Below are positions 21,756-31,512 of a stretch of 64,000 bases of DNA, piece by piece. The translations under genes were made by a program, and so were the position numbers. How positions within the stretch are numbered: position 1 is the first letter of the stretch; every line of letters starts with the position of its first letter. The notes under the pieces were generated by a model. It ran no database searches, was not told the origin of the DNA, and worked only from the letters and a program-made list of their open reading frames with translations. The stretch comes from Peronospora farinosa (taxonomy: Eukaryota > Oomycota > Peronosporomycetes > Peronosporales > Peronosporaceae): positions 149,994-213,993 of the forward strand of contig CANTFK010000909.1 of assembly GCA_947646735.1 (NCBI GenBank). Direction: 5' to 3'.

Positions 21756-24134
21756 ATGGCCTTTGACCCTCGATGTGTAGCGTTTGAAGGCCGTCTTCAT
21801 GCCGATTACTGTACTGCTGAGTACATCGGACGTGCTAGTCATGACTCTGATGCCGCATGTTTCCGATCTCGTGACGCAGTGACCGCCAGCACGTGTTCTC
21901 AGATCCTCCGGCTTTTTTATTTCGAGACTCAGATTTTGGCGACAACCCCGACCCCTATACGCACTAAACCTGTCAAAACGAATACTTTACATGTACCGGT
22001 ATTTCACCGACGGGATACCGTACCGGTTCAAGATACTGCAGTACCGATGGAATCAGATGGAAGACAGATCCAAGCGATGGATACAGAAGATGGACCGATG
22101 GCTGGGAATACCGATGAGTCGGTAGAAATACCGGTACCTATTCCGGCTTTACCAAGTTCCAGAACCATGCAACAACTGGGGTCCAGGAATGCTCGACGTG
22201 GCAATGAGAAAACCAAATTCAAGCATAAAATATCGATTGGATTTCTTCTGGACAATACCGAGGTGAAATGTGGAGCGTCGGGGGTAATTTCTTCATCTTT
22301 TACGAGTTTTTCCAGTTCCAAGGGACATTTAGAAGCAAAAATGTCACGAAGAGCAGTGAAACAATTGATGCAGAGGGTTTTACCCAATGTTACATCTCAA
22401 GATGAGTTGGAAGACGAGAAGGAGCAGGAGACAAGAGGAAACAAGAAAATCGAGACGACAAATCCTGCAATTTTACATGAAGATTTAGGAACAAAAGGCC
22501 ATTCCGTGGCTTATGTGGGCAAAACAGGTCGTGTCATTTTTAATGGACGAGAATTTTTACAGTGTGAACGATACGGAACGGGAGATGTCGTTGGGTGTGG
22601 AGTTTTGTTAGATACCAATACGTTTTTCTTTACGTTGAATGGAGAATTGATGGGATTACTGGCAGCTCGAGATGTAAAGGACTTGGATAATTTTGGAGAA
22701 GTTGATGACGAGGAAGAGGAAGAAAGTGAGGAAGATGATTCAAAGAGTAGTGAAGAAGACGAGAAGGACAGTGTCGGAGCAGAAAATAGGAAGCGAACTC
22801 AACTGGACAGGACAGATGATGATATGGAAGATGTGAATGGTCACGATGAAGACGAGAAGGTGCTGTTTCCGTCAGTGAGTCTACACGGTGTTGGTGAGTG
22901 TGTACGTGCTGTGTTTGAACCTGATGAGTTCCAATTCGATCTATCAAGTTTCGAACAGCAGATTCAAAAGGAGCGTCAACGGGCATTGCTGGCTGAGTGT
23001 GAAAAGCGTAACGAAAATGACTCTCCGAGTGATGTTGAACAGTCATTGTGCAAGGATGAAGCTGTGATGAACGAGCTTGTACAGAATTTCTTTTTGCATA
23101 ATGGTTACGAGAGTGCGTACAAGGCATTCGAATCGGCTCTTGTATTTCCAAAACGGCAACGCTTGACATCAGATGGTATGGAAATGGACTGTAGTGGTGA
23201 AATCGAAGCAAGTGCTGAAATTTACGACGTAAGCAGCGGTGACGATACGGAAAACAAAGACAAAACTGAGGATATGGATATTGGGGATGCGCAGCCAAGC
23301 TTGGGAGCTACTTTAAAAAAGCAGATGCTTGGGTCTCTCCGCCTACGTCATGAAGTGCGCGAGCACATCCGTTGCTTTCGGGCCGCACAAGCGCTAGCAT
23401 TACTCGAGCAACATGTACCTGCACTCATGACGATTGGGACGGGTCATCGTTCCCGGCACATTAAAAAACTGATTTTGAACTGTCGAATCCTGTGTGTTGT
23501 CGACGTTTTGACTCACGACGAAGAAGCGAAGGCACCAATTCTTTCGCCATCGTTGGCGAACGGCGTACCACACTCACGAAGATCGTCGAATGTTGAGAAA
23601 GTGGGGTGCAACGGATGGAATCCAGAGTCGGCGATTGAATTTGCACAACAGATATTTGGGTCTTGTGTCGAAATCACGACTTACGGGAAGCGTAAAAGAC
23701 AAGGACTTACTAATAGTACAACGCAGAAGAAACGTTCAGACAGAAACGAAATTGCGCTTGCCATGAGTTTGCTTCTCTATGACCAGCGCGACAGCATACC
23801 CAAAGCAAGTCAGGCACGTAAATTCTTGACGACCGAGTTTCGCGAGTCAGTCGCCGACCAGCTCAACAGCTTATTACTGATGGGTGATAAATATGCAAAG
23901 ACAAAACCGCGAGTATCAGCGCTAGAAACCTTCATGATAGATCTGGAACACTTACAGAAGGAGTGTTTGTATCATGGCTGTCGTGCGTATCCGGAAAGCA
24001 TTGAGGCCACTGGCAAATTTAACACCACGTCGCATCGATGGAGAGCCTCGGTATCTTCCAGCTCGGACGATTCTTCTTCATCTCAAAGTGAACAGGATGA
24101 TCATTTCGAGGACGAAGATAATGACGACGAGTGA
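21756..24134 (+). CDS. RanBP9/Gid1-like SPRY-LisH-CTLH-CRA protein
   Basis: Probable scaffold subunit of the GID/CTLH E3 ubiquitin ligase (yeast Vid30/Gid1, animal RanBP9/10). 792 residues, intronless. The SPRY domain is visible in its second half: GHSVAYVGKTGRVIFNGREF and VGCGVLLDTNTFFFTLNGE. It is interrupted by an acidic, low-complexity insert (DDEEEEESEEDD) and resumes at FPSVSLHGVGECVRAVFEP. LisH (VMNELVQNFFLHNGYESAYK) comes next, then CTLH (LRHEVREHIRCFRAAQALAL) and a C-terminal CRA region (EIALAMSLLLYDQRDS). The tail is Ser/Asp-rich. The first 150 residues, with their clusters of Thr/Pro and the ACCGGT-rich DNA, are not part of any domain. The acidic insert is longer than in animal members. 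Confidence 0.88.
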   Translation: MAFDPRCVAFEGRLHADYCTAEYIGRASHDSDAACFRSRDAVTASTCSQILRLFYFETQILATTPTPIRTKPVKTNTLHVPVFHRRDTVPVQDTAVPMESDGRQIQAMDTEDGPMAGNTDESVEIPVPIPALPSSRTMQQLGSRNARRGNEKTKFKHKISIGFLLDNTEVKCGASGVISSSFTSFSSSKGHLEAKMSRRAVKQLMQRVLPNVTSQDELEDEKEQETRGNKKIETTNPAILHEDLGTKGHSVAYVGKTGRVIFNGREFLQCERYGTGDVVGCGVLLDTNTFFFTLNGELMGLLAARDVKDLDNFGEVDDEEEEESEEDDSKSSEEDEKDSVGAENRKRTQLDRTDDDMEDVNGHDEDEKVLFPSVSLHGVGECVRAVFEPDEFQFDLSSFEQQIQKERQRALLAECEKRNENDSPSDVEQSLCKDEAVMNELVQNFFLHNGYESAYKAFESALVFPKRQRLTSDGMEMDCSGEIEASAEIYDVSSGDDTENKDKTEDMDIGDAQPSLGATLKKQMLGSLRLRHEVREHIRCFRAAQALALLEQHVPALMTIGTGHRSRHIKKLILNCRILCVVDVLTHDEEAKAPILSPSLANGVPHSRRSSNVEKVGCNGWNPESAIEFAQQIFGSCVEITTYGKRKRQGLTNSTTQKKRSDRNEIALAMSLLLYDQRDSIPKASQARKFLTTEFRESVADQLNSLLLMGDKYAKTKPRVSALETFMIDLEHLQKECLYHGCRAYPESIEATGKFNTTSHRWRASVSSSSDDSSSSQSEQDDHFEDEDNDDE

Positions 24135-25964
24135 AAGGGTTCGTATTGGTTGCTAATGGACTGCCTTTCGTTTGTTTGGTATAAGGTAGGTGCTTCATGT
24201 GAATCAAGATGAATGCGTTCCCTGATTCGCCTATACCACACATCGCGGTGGTAAGATTGGTCTGCGTCCTAACGCCTACCCTTGTCCATTTTTGGTCAAG
24301 TTGGACGAATACAAAACTTTTGATGACCATGACGGAGGAGATACAGAGTATGATTGAAGGCACAATCCAGTGTGATACTGATAAGCTAGCGAAACGTGCC
24401 GGCAAAAGTGGCTTAATCATTGATACGCCTTTAAGCCGAAACTTGCTGCTTTGATATGCAGCAGTTGCATTACTTCAATTTTGCTGAGGTGAGCAAGTCG
24501 TGACGCAATCGTGCCTAGTGACGATGACTTGCTGGAGAGAAACGGAATCTAGTCACGTCGTTGCAGTTGTTCCTGTGGCAACATGTCGTTAAGTGCTTAC
24601 TTTGTACATTAAGGAGGCATTGAAATTAACTTTGACGAATTGTGAGGAGAAGCGCGTTGGCAGTGCCAATCTGACGATAAAGACAAGCTACAGCAAAACC
24701 TGGGAGTCATCAACATATTGATATCGATCTGGCTTGCTACAATCCATGAGATGGCTCTGATGACTACATGCATGTTTGACAAACATGCGGAATAATCTGA
24801 AGATATCTTCTGTTCAGACGAACATCGGGATGTTTGGTTCAGACACTCGACGAAAAGTTGCTGTCGCTGAACGAAATCGGGATGAGTTTTTGTGTAAAGG
24901 GCATCGAAAAAGTGGCACTTCGCATGGCAATTTTGTTTGTCGGTCTTTGCTTGGTTGTGCAGGTGAAGCGAAACCTCATCGTCAATCTTGAGGAATATTT
25001 TTGCTGAAAAGGATGACCGTTCATCAACGTGTGCCACCACGTGCACCAGTAGGTTTGTGGACAGATTGGAGCAATGCCTGGTACTTCTTTGGTTCCAGCG
25101 AGATCTGGGTGGTGAAGCTATTCTGTGCACTGTTCTACGATTGGAGTCAGGCATGTTCAGTCGAGTTGGACGGAACAAAAATCTTGACGAATTAAGAAAG
25201 AGGTCCTAGCGACAAACTGAAGTAACAGCGTCTAATGTTTTCCAAATCATTAGACGCTGTAAGAAGTGCGGAACTGGGTCGATGTACGACAATACAAACG
25301 TAATATCAGGAAATCTTGCGAGGTATCGATTACATCCATCTCGTGGTTTCTCGTGGCTGACAATGGCAAATTACTGAGCAGGTACTTTACAAAGCGCAAA
25401 CGCAAGTCATACATTTTTGTCTGGGTACCCACCGTTGATAGCTGACGAGTTCTTTAAGAACCTGTGGATTATCGATGCAGTTGCTTCAATGACAGAGGAT
25501 GACAATGCTTGATTAGCAGGGTGTATCTGGCCAGATGCCACCCAAATTGAAGAACGGAAGAGGCTCATGTTGTATCTGCGCAAACGGTTTGCATTGAAAC
25601 CTAAAAGTCCAATGACAAGCCACGACATCAGCTCGAGGCCACAGCGAGCAACGAATACCTTATAAAGGAGCGGAAGATTAATTCACGTGGCAGTGCTGAC
25701 AAGGTCATTGTCGACCGATTGGTGCAACGAGATCAAGTACATGTATGCTGTGTATCACAAATGTAGCCATGTTCCATGAGACGGTGCACAAGCTCATCTC
25801 CCTTGGTAAAATTAAGTCGCTTGTGTATACCACACAACATGGATCTCATTGGCTTAAATCGTTATTTAACAGCATTTCATCCAATCAAAACACACGGTAC
25901 GTAGTAGCCAGCCATTTTGAGCAGTTACTTAAAGGTGCATGTATCATAGTATCAATTAATTACC
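24135..25964. other. Gene-poor, decayed DNA with one perfect hairpin
   Basis: Many short frames on both strands carry stops, and some translations look like fragments of old coding sequence (for example NAYPCPFLVKLDEYKTFDD near 24.3 kb), but none can be named. A perfect 13-bp inverted repeat with a 10-nt loop lies at 25225-25260. The last 200 bp are the likely promoter of the Utp25 gene. Confidence 0.4.
25225..25260. repeat. Perfect 13-bp inverted repeat (hairpin)
   Basis: ACAGCGTCTAATG at 25225-25237 is exactly reverse-complemented at 25248-25260 with a 10-nt loop. It is not followed by a T-run, so it is not an obvious terminator. It may be the remnant of a small inverted-repeat transposon. 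Confidence 0.8.
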
Positions 25965-28400
25965 ATGGGTCTACGTAAAGGAGGAAGCAAGAAGAAAGGC
26001 AATTGCAAACGGAAGGCTAATGTATGGGATGATGCAGAGCTCAAGACGAAACGGGGCGTGATTCCGAGTGAAAATGATGCGAAACGGAGCAAATCAAGTT
26101 TGAAAGGGTCGATGATGGGTCAGTGGAAGACTCGGAAGATTATGGAGCGTACAAAAGAGCGCAAATTCTTTGTTTCCGTGGAGGAAAAGAAGCGATGGCA
26201 ACGTGAACAATACGAAGAGATGTGGGAGCATACGGCTAATGCCATTTATACGAAAAACGAAGCAGTAGAAGCCGAGATAGAAGCGAAAGAAGACAAAGAA
26301 GAAGAGGAGGAGGAGGACAGTGAGAGTGATGTGGAGGACGTTCTTTATGGAAAGAAAAGGAACGAGCTATTTGATGAGTTTGTAAAGACTTTCAAGATGG
26401 AAGAAGATGGTAAAGAGGAGGAGGAAGAGGAGAGAGAAGAAGAAATGTTGACAGAAGAACAAGATGAAGAGAAGGAGGAGAGAGAGAATGACAATCAGGT
26501 TGCTGCTATGGAAAAAGATGATGAAGAAGAGATGGAGGAGGAGCAGCAGGATGAAGAAGAACAGGAAGATCCTTACCGACGACGATATCTCTTAAGTTCA
26601 TTCTCAGAGCAAGATGCAAAAAAGTTTACTGCAACGATGAGGAAATTTACAAAGGTTGACATACAAACGCTAGAGGAGAAGTTGTATGATGTCACGTACC
26701 GAAAAGGAATTGATGAGGATATCAAGGGTATTGCTGGTGTTGTCACGACTCCGGAGCTTGCTATGAAGAAGAAACCGTATGTCCGTTCGAGGCTGATGGC
26801 GACGTGGAAACGGCATGGACTGGATCCGGAGACGGTATTTCCCAAGGGGTCTGTGGAGCGCGCGCTCTGGCAGCAATTGTCGGCATACATGGACGTGTTT
26901 TTTGCTGGTCAGACATTTGAGAATACGGCGACACTGCGGCGTCTAAGTGCCATGCATGTGCTGAACCATGTTTTAAAAGCTCGTGACACCGTCACAAGGA
27001 ACAATGAACGTATAAAAAAGCGTGACGCTGAAAAAGCTGACGATGAGGAGGAGAAAGAGTACCGTGACCAAGGGTTCTGCCGTGCAAGTGTGTTGGTTTT
27101 ACTGCCTCTTCGTAGTGCTGCTGTTGCCTTTGTGAACCAACTGCTGAAACTTTTACCAGCAAATGTGGATACCTTTCACAACAAGGACCGATTTTTTCGT
27201 GAATTTGGAAGCGCCGTGGCCGAAAAGGACATGAAGGATGATGATTCAACCACGGACGATGGCAAAAAAGAGTGGCAGCGCGTATTTGACGAGGGCAACA
27301 ATGACGATTGCTTCCAATTGGGTTTGTCGTTTTCCCGCAAAGCCGTGCGTTTCTACAGCGAATATCACCACGCTGATGTCATCATTGCGTCTCCTCTTGG
27401 ACTTCGTCAACAACTTGGCGATGAAGTTGCAGTGCTTGATGACACCGAGTCCACTGTTGACGTCCAACTATCAAGTGATTTTTTATCGTCAATTGAAGTC
27501 TGTCTCGTTGACTCTGCAAGTCTTATGGCAATGCAAAATCTCGACCATTTGCGTACAGTCTTGCGAGCGACCAATGTGCAGCCGAAAGAAGCTCCGCATG
27601 CCGATTTTGCACGTGTTCGTGAGTGGAATTTAACTTTTTTGGCCTCTTTTTTTCGACAAACTGTCGTTTTTGCTCATAACGTCGAGCCTCTTGTCCATGC
27701 CCTGGTGACAAAATCCTGTCGCAATATCTCTGGATTTGTCAAGTATGTCCGTATCTATGATATTGCCAATGGTACAGCCTCAATTTCTCAGGTCGTACCC
27801 CACGTCAAACAACTTTTTCAGCGGGTGGATTTAAATACCACTGACTCGTGTCATTTCAGTGCCAAAGACGAAGCGGAATTGCGGTTTGAATACTTTAAAA
27901 AGCACGTGTTTGAACCGTTACTGGATCAGCCACGGAAACACGTGGTCATTGTTATTCCGTCGTATTTTGATTACGTCCGAGTCCGGAATTTATTTCACGA
28001 GCCACTGAACCAGAAACTTGTGACAAGTGTTCAATGTTGTGAATATACACCTTCTCGGCAAGTCTCTCGTGCTCGTACCATGTTTTTTCATGGACAGTGT
28101 CATGTCTTGTTGTATACGGAACGTTTTCATTTTTATCATCAGTATCAGATTCGAGGCATTGAGCAGCTCATTTGGTATGGGGTGCCAATGATGCATGACT
28201 TTTATCCGGAAATGCTGAATTTCATGGAAAACTCATGTCATGAACCCGAAAATTTCGATCAAAGCGCGGAAAAATATTCGTCGATTGTGTTATTTACACG
28301 GATGGATTTCTTACGAATGGAACGGATTGTGGGGAAGAAACGAGCCAGACGAATGTGTCAGGAAAGTACAAAAGCAAAAGCGACCTTTCTTTTTTGCTAG
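25965..28400 (+). CDS. UTP25: U3 snoRNA-associated protein 25 (Utp25/DEF homologue)
   Basis: Nucleolar component of the small-subunit processome needed for 18S rRNA maturation. 811 residues, intronless. The N-terminus is basic (MGLRKGGSKKKGNCKRKANV) and the segment at about residues 90-200 is a long acidic Glu/Asp tract, as expected for a nucleolar protein. The rest is a helicase-like fold without a usable Walker A, typical of Utp25/digestive-organ-expansion-factor. Conserved blocks include DPYRRRYLLSSFSEQDAKKF, VDSASLMAMQNLDHLRTVL and the family C-terminus, seen as SRARTMFFHGQCHVLLYTER, RFHFYHQYQIRGIEQLIWYG and FYPEMLNFM. Length and order of blocks fit the family. It ends about 180 bp before VPS26 on the same strand. 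Confidence 0.92.
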   Translation: MGLRKGGSKKKGNCKRKANVWDDAELKTKRGVIPSENDAKRSKSSLKGSMMGQWKTRKIMERTKERKFFVSVEEKKRWQREQYEEMWEHTANAIYTKNEAVEAEIEAKEDKEEEEEEDSESDVEDVLYGKKRNELFDEFVKTFKMEEDGKEEEEEEREEEMLTEEQDEEKEERENDNQVAAMEKDDEEEMEEEQQDEEEQEDPYRRRYLLSSFSEQDAKKFTATMRKFTKVDIQTLEEKLYDVTYRKGIDEDIKGIAGVVTTPELAMKKKPYVRSRLMATWKRHGLDPETVFPKGSVERALWQQLSAYMDVFFAGQTFENTATLRRLSAMHVLNHVLKARDTVTRNNERIKKRDAEKADDEEEKEYRDQGFCRASVLVLLPLRSAAVAFVNQLLKLLPANVDTFHNKDRFFREFGSAVAEKDMKDDDSTTDDGKKEWQRVFDEGNNDDCFQLGLSFSRKAVRFYSEYHHADVIIASPLGLRQQLGDEVAVLDDTESTVDVQLSSDFLSSIEVCLVDSASLMAMQNLDHLRTVLRATNVQPKEAPHADFARVREWNLTFLASFFRQTVVFAHNVEPLVHALVTKSCRNISGFVKYVRIYDIANGTASISQVVPHVKQLFQRVDLNTTDSCHFSAKDEAELRFEYFKKHVFEPLLDQPRKHVVIVIPSYFDYVRVRNLFHEPLNQKLVTSVQCCEYTPSRQVSRARTMFFHGQCHVLLYTERFHFYHQYQIRGIEQLIWYGVPMMHDFYPEMLNFMENSCHEPENFDQSAEKYSSIVLFTRMDFLRMERIVGKKRARRMCQESTKAKATFLFC

Positions 28401-28577
28401 GACGGGGTCTTTTTAGTGTCTTGGACGGGGGATTTGACGACGTTTTTACCCTTTTTTTAAGGTTAGATACATGAAAATACGTATTTTATAGGTATAGCAC
28501 CTCTTTTTTTTTCTTCCTATCATAAAGCATGATTTGCCACTATTTGCCACTTTATTTTTCTCTAAAAAAACAGAAAC

Positions 28578-29577
28578 ATGGTAAGGTACATGTTTTTCGT
28601 TCGTTATTTTTTATCTTTTTTGCCCTCTCATATGTTATATATCTATTTTTTCCTCCCTTTAAGAATCTTTTTAACTTTAGTGTATCATCTGCGGACCTCC
28701 ATTTCTCCTTGGAAGGTGCCGAACACCGTCCAATACTCTCCATTCCTCATTATGACAATAGTAAAAATGGCAAATCCAACGAATTGCCACTTTTTCGTGC
28801 CAACGAAGATATTTGTGGAAGGTTGACGGTAAAAATTCATTCTGGCAGGAAATTAGAACATACAGGATTAAAAGTCGAACTTATTGGAATTCTTACAGTG
28901 CCGATGGATCGTCATGCCGGATACGAGTTTTTGCATTCGGTTCGAGAGTTGCAATCCAGTGGACAAATTATCCAAGGGGAAGAAACGTTTGCGTTTGATT
29001 TTATCCAAGTGGATAAAATCTATGAAAGTTATTATGGTCATAGTGTCAAATTGCGATATATTCTTCGAGCGACCTTATCAAGAGGACATTATGCAAGTCA
29101 TTTAATTCATGAGCAAGAGTTAGGGGTACAACATGTAACTCTACCATCTCCCGTGGATAAATCGATTCAAATGGAAGTCGGTATTGACGATTGTCTCCAT
29201 ATTGAATTCGAGTATGGCAAATCCAACTATCACTTGGAAGATGTAGTAATTGGCAAGATTTTTTTCTCGTGGTACGGATCAAAATCAAACACATGGAGCT
29301 TGGAATTTTACGTCGTGAAAGTGTCGGATCTGGCACGCAACGACATTGTGAGAGTGATACGATCACTAAATTTGAAATCATGGATGGTGCACCGGTTAAA
29401 AATGAGAGTGTTCCAGTACGTCTGTATCTCGCTCCATATGCACTCACACCCACGTACCACAATGTTCAGAACCGGTTCTCAGTCAAGTACTTTTTGAATC
29501 TCGTCTTGGTAGATGAAGGAGATCGCCGATATTTCAAGCAACAAGAAATTACACTTTGGCGAAAGACTTTCGGATGA
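28578..29577 (+). CDS. VPS26: Retromer subunit VPS26 (ATG-only first exon; one apparent frameshift)
   Basis: Arrestin-fold subunit of the retromer cargo complex for endosome-to-Golgi/plasma-membrane recycling. The second exon (28664-29577) encodes family blocks [67 protein letters not shown] and [20 protein letters not shown], ending [10 protein letters not shown]. The reading frame breaks at a run of 7 T (29259-29265). With one more T the frame would join in the conserved order, giving about 305 residues, the normal family length. No ATG lies in frame before the arrestin domain, but ATG at 28578-28580 is followed directly by GTAAGG and the acceptor TTTAAG ends at 28663, so the first coding exon may be just the start codon. 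The frameshift is probably a homopolymer sequencing error, though real decay cannot be excluded. Confidence 0.85.
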
Positions 29578-29856
29578 AAGAAGCAACAGAAGCATCACGG
29601 TTTCCAGATCCAAAAATAGGCTCTAGCAGAGAAGACAAGGACAATAAAATAAGTGAAAACGAGTCGAGGGGATCAAGAGACATCGAATGCATAATACAAA
29701 AATATTACGTCCGATGCGTCGATGAGAAAAAAAAGATGAGACTTATCTCGGTTTGCATCTCGTCCATTGATAAAATCATGGAAAGCTCTCGACAATATCA
29801 AATCGCTGGCAATTTTGTCCTTTTCAAAGTCTTGTCAGCAACCACGAGATACCACT

Positions 29857-30739
29857 TTAACGCGAACGCGAACGATCACGGCCACGTCTACTGTTTCGGC
29901 TGCTACCGTGACGACGTGGAGATCGCGAACGAGAACGAGACGGTGAGCGTCTACGACTTAAACGACGAGGAGGAGATTTCGATCTCGAGCGTGACGACGA
30001 CAAGGAACGTCCATCCGTTTCCATTTCTCGAATTCGAACACGCCCTCCATCCAAATCGGTACCATCCAATTTTCGAATAGCTCGACGTAATTCCTCTTGA
30101 GTTGCAAAAGATGCGGTTCCATTGCCACGACGATCAACATCACTATGTACAACATCTCCTCCTTCACGTAGAAAATCCTTGAGATCTTGCCAGCTCATGG
30201 TATCCGGTAAACTTGTAATCTTGACACGATATTGAGTTCCACGAGGACTATAAAGTAGATATAGATATAGATATATCGTTAGGGACACTGTTTTAAGTGA
30301 AAAATATCTGGATATTATTCACTTATACCGTGCATCGTCCAGACCTCGAGACATTTCCACACGAAGACGATTACCACTAAATGTAGCACTGAAAATGTAA
30401 ACAAAAGGTTAGTTTCGGTAGAGTTTTGTACTCAAATGATGACGCAATCATTCGTATATACATACTTGTTCATCGATCGTACAGCATTACTAGCATCTTG
30501 TTCGTTTTCATAGGTCTAATCAGATAATATCCAGATAATTCCAGAGTGATGGTAAATGAGATAAAATGACTCTAAACTGTCCAAATAAAGCACTAAAATC
30601 CTACAATGAAAGCGAATGGCGGAGGACGCGTCGGAATCTTGATCCGAACACTGGCAATGCGGCCGAAACGGTCAAACTTGTCCACCAGGTCACGCTCGTG
30701 CACGTCCTCGGGTAAATTACCTACAAACACTCGCGCCAT
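29857..30739 (-). CDS. SR-type splicing factor with two RRMs and RS tail
   Basis: Nuclear pre-mRNA splicing factor of the SRSF1 type. Four minus-strand exons (30739-30605, 30515-30466, 30388-30329, 30247-29857) with GT-AG introns join into 211 residues. RRM1 starts at residue 2 with RNP2 VFVGNLP; its RNP1 region is split by intron 1 (PPPFAFI / TYENEQDASNAV). RRM2 begins PRGTQYRVKITSLPDTMSWQ, which has the SWQDLKD signature of the pseudo-RRM in SRSF1-like proteins. The last 60 residues form an RS domain (SRSRSRSPRRHGSSRNSRRG). The RS-encoding DNA creates a long but meaningless ORF on the opposite strand. It is convergent with VPS26 and divergent, across 155 bp, from the small Cys-rich gene. 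Confidence 0.9.
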
Positions 30740-30894
30740 TGTTGCTAAACCGTATTTTGGCATGTTGGCGCCAAATCCCTCGTTATAGTGACGATTAAAA
30801 ACTTGTACAAAATAAATCGGGGTTTTTTATTTGCGTTTTTATATTTTTTATCGGAAAAAAACATCCAAAATAAATTAAAAATTATCCAGTGACA

Positions 30895-31502
30895 ATGACG
30901 GAAGAAGGTCCGCGTATCGACGAGCACTTTGACCGTATTCGTGCAAACCTAATTCGATGTGAAGAATGCAATGAAAACTTTTTCTTTGATTTCTTGCGTC
31001 ATCCACGGTGTGTAGTTGTTTACATATCGTAGTAGAAAAAAAATAATAATTGACGATGGATAATATTTATTATCTTGGATAATATCGACTAATTCTGTAT
31101 TTTTGCAGATATTTTGTGACGCATTTTAAAACTTGTCATCTTAAAAAGGTCTTGTACCGTTTTAATGGGTGTTCAGAGGAAGAAAACCAGCGTGTACGTT
31201 TTGGACCTCGACGTAAAAAAGATGCTATTTCGTGGTTTAGTCAGCTCAAATCCACCGAGAAAAGAATGGTACGACAAACAATATATCCAGATTTTTTTCT
31301 TGGATTTTTTTACTAATTATTCTTTTTTTATCTGGATTTTTTGTAGATTTCAATGCAAGATAATAAATGGGGCGAGATTGTTGAACGAGAATGTTGGTCC
31401 TGTCGATTGTATGGACAGGACATACTTTTTTTATTTTTATTGGTGTTTATGCTAGGATGTCTAATTGTGATATTGTGTTATTGTGATATTGTTTTATTGT
31501 GA
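30895..31502 (+). CDS. Small Cys-rich, probably tail-anchored protein
   Basis: Three exons (30895-31007, 31109-31268, 31347-31502; all GT-AG, phases consistent) give 142 residues. I do not recognise the family. The N-terminal part has CEECNENFFFDFLRHPRYFV and THFKTCHLKK, that is Cys-x2-Cys followed by His/Cys residues that could bind zinc. The middle is basic (RVRFGPRRKKDAISWF). A second Cys pair (ECWSC) precedes a hydrophobic C-terminal segment (ILFLFLLVFMLGCLIVILCY) ending five residues later, which predicts a tail-anchored membrane protein. The 3' end of the frame runs through a short ATTGTGATATTGTT repeat just 10 bp before the next gene's ATG, so the exact C-terminus is uncertain. Confidence 0.6.
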
Positions 31503-31512
31503 TATTGTTGCC

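Noticed and set aside
22630..23298. 222-codon minus-strand ORF rich in His/Pro
   Set aside because: Shadow of the acidic low-complexity part of the RanBP9-like gene.
29556..30080. 174-codon plus-strand ORF
   Set aside because: Overlaps the SR protein gene; its second half is antisense to the RS domain, whose repeat composition keeps the opposite frame open.
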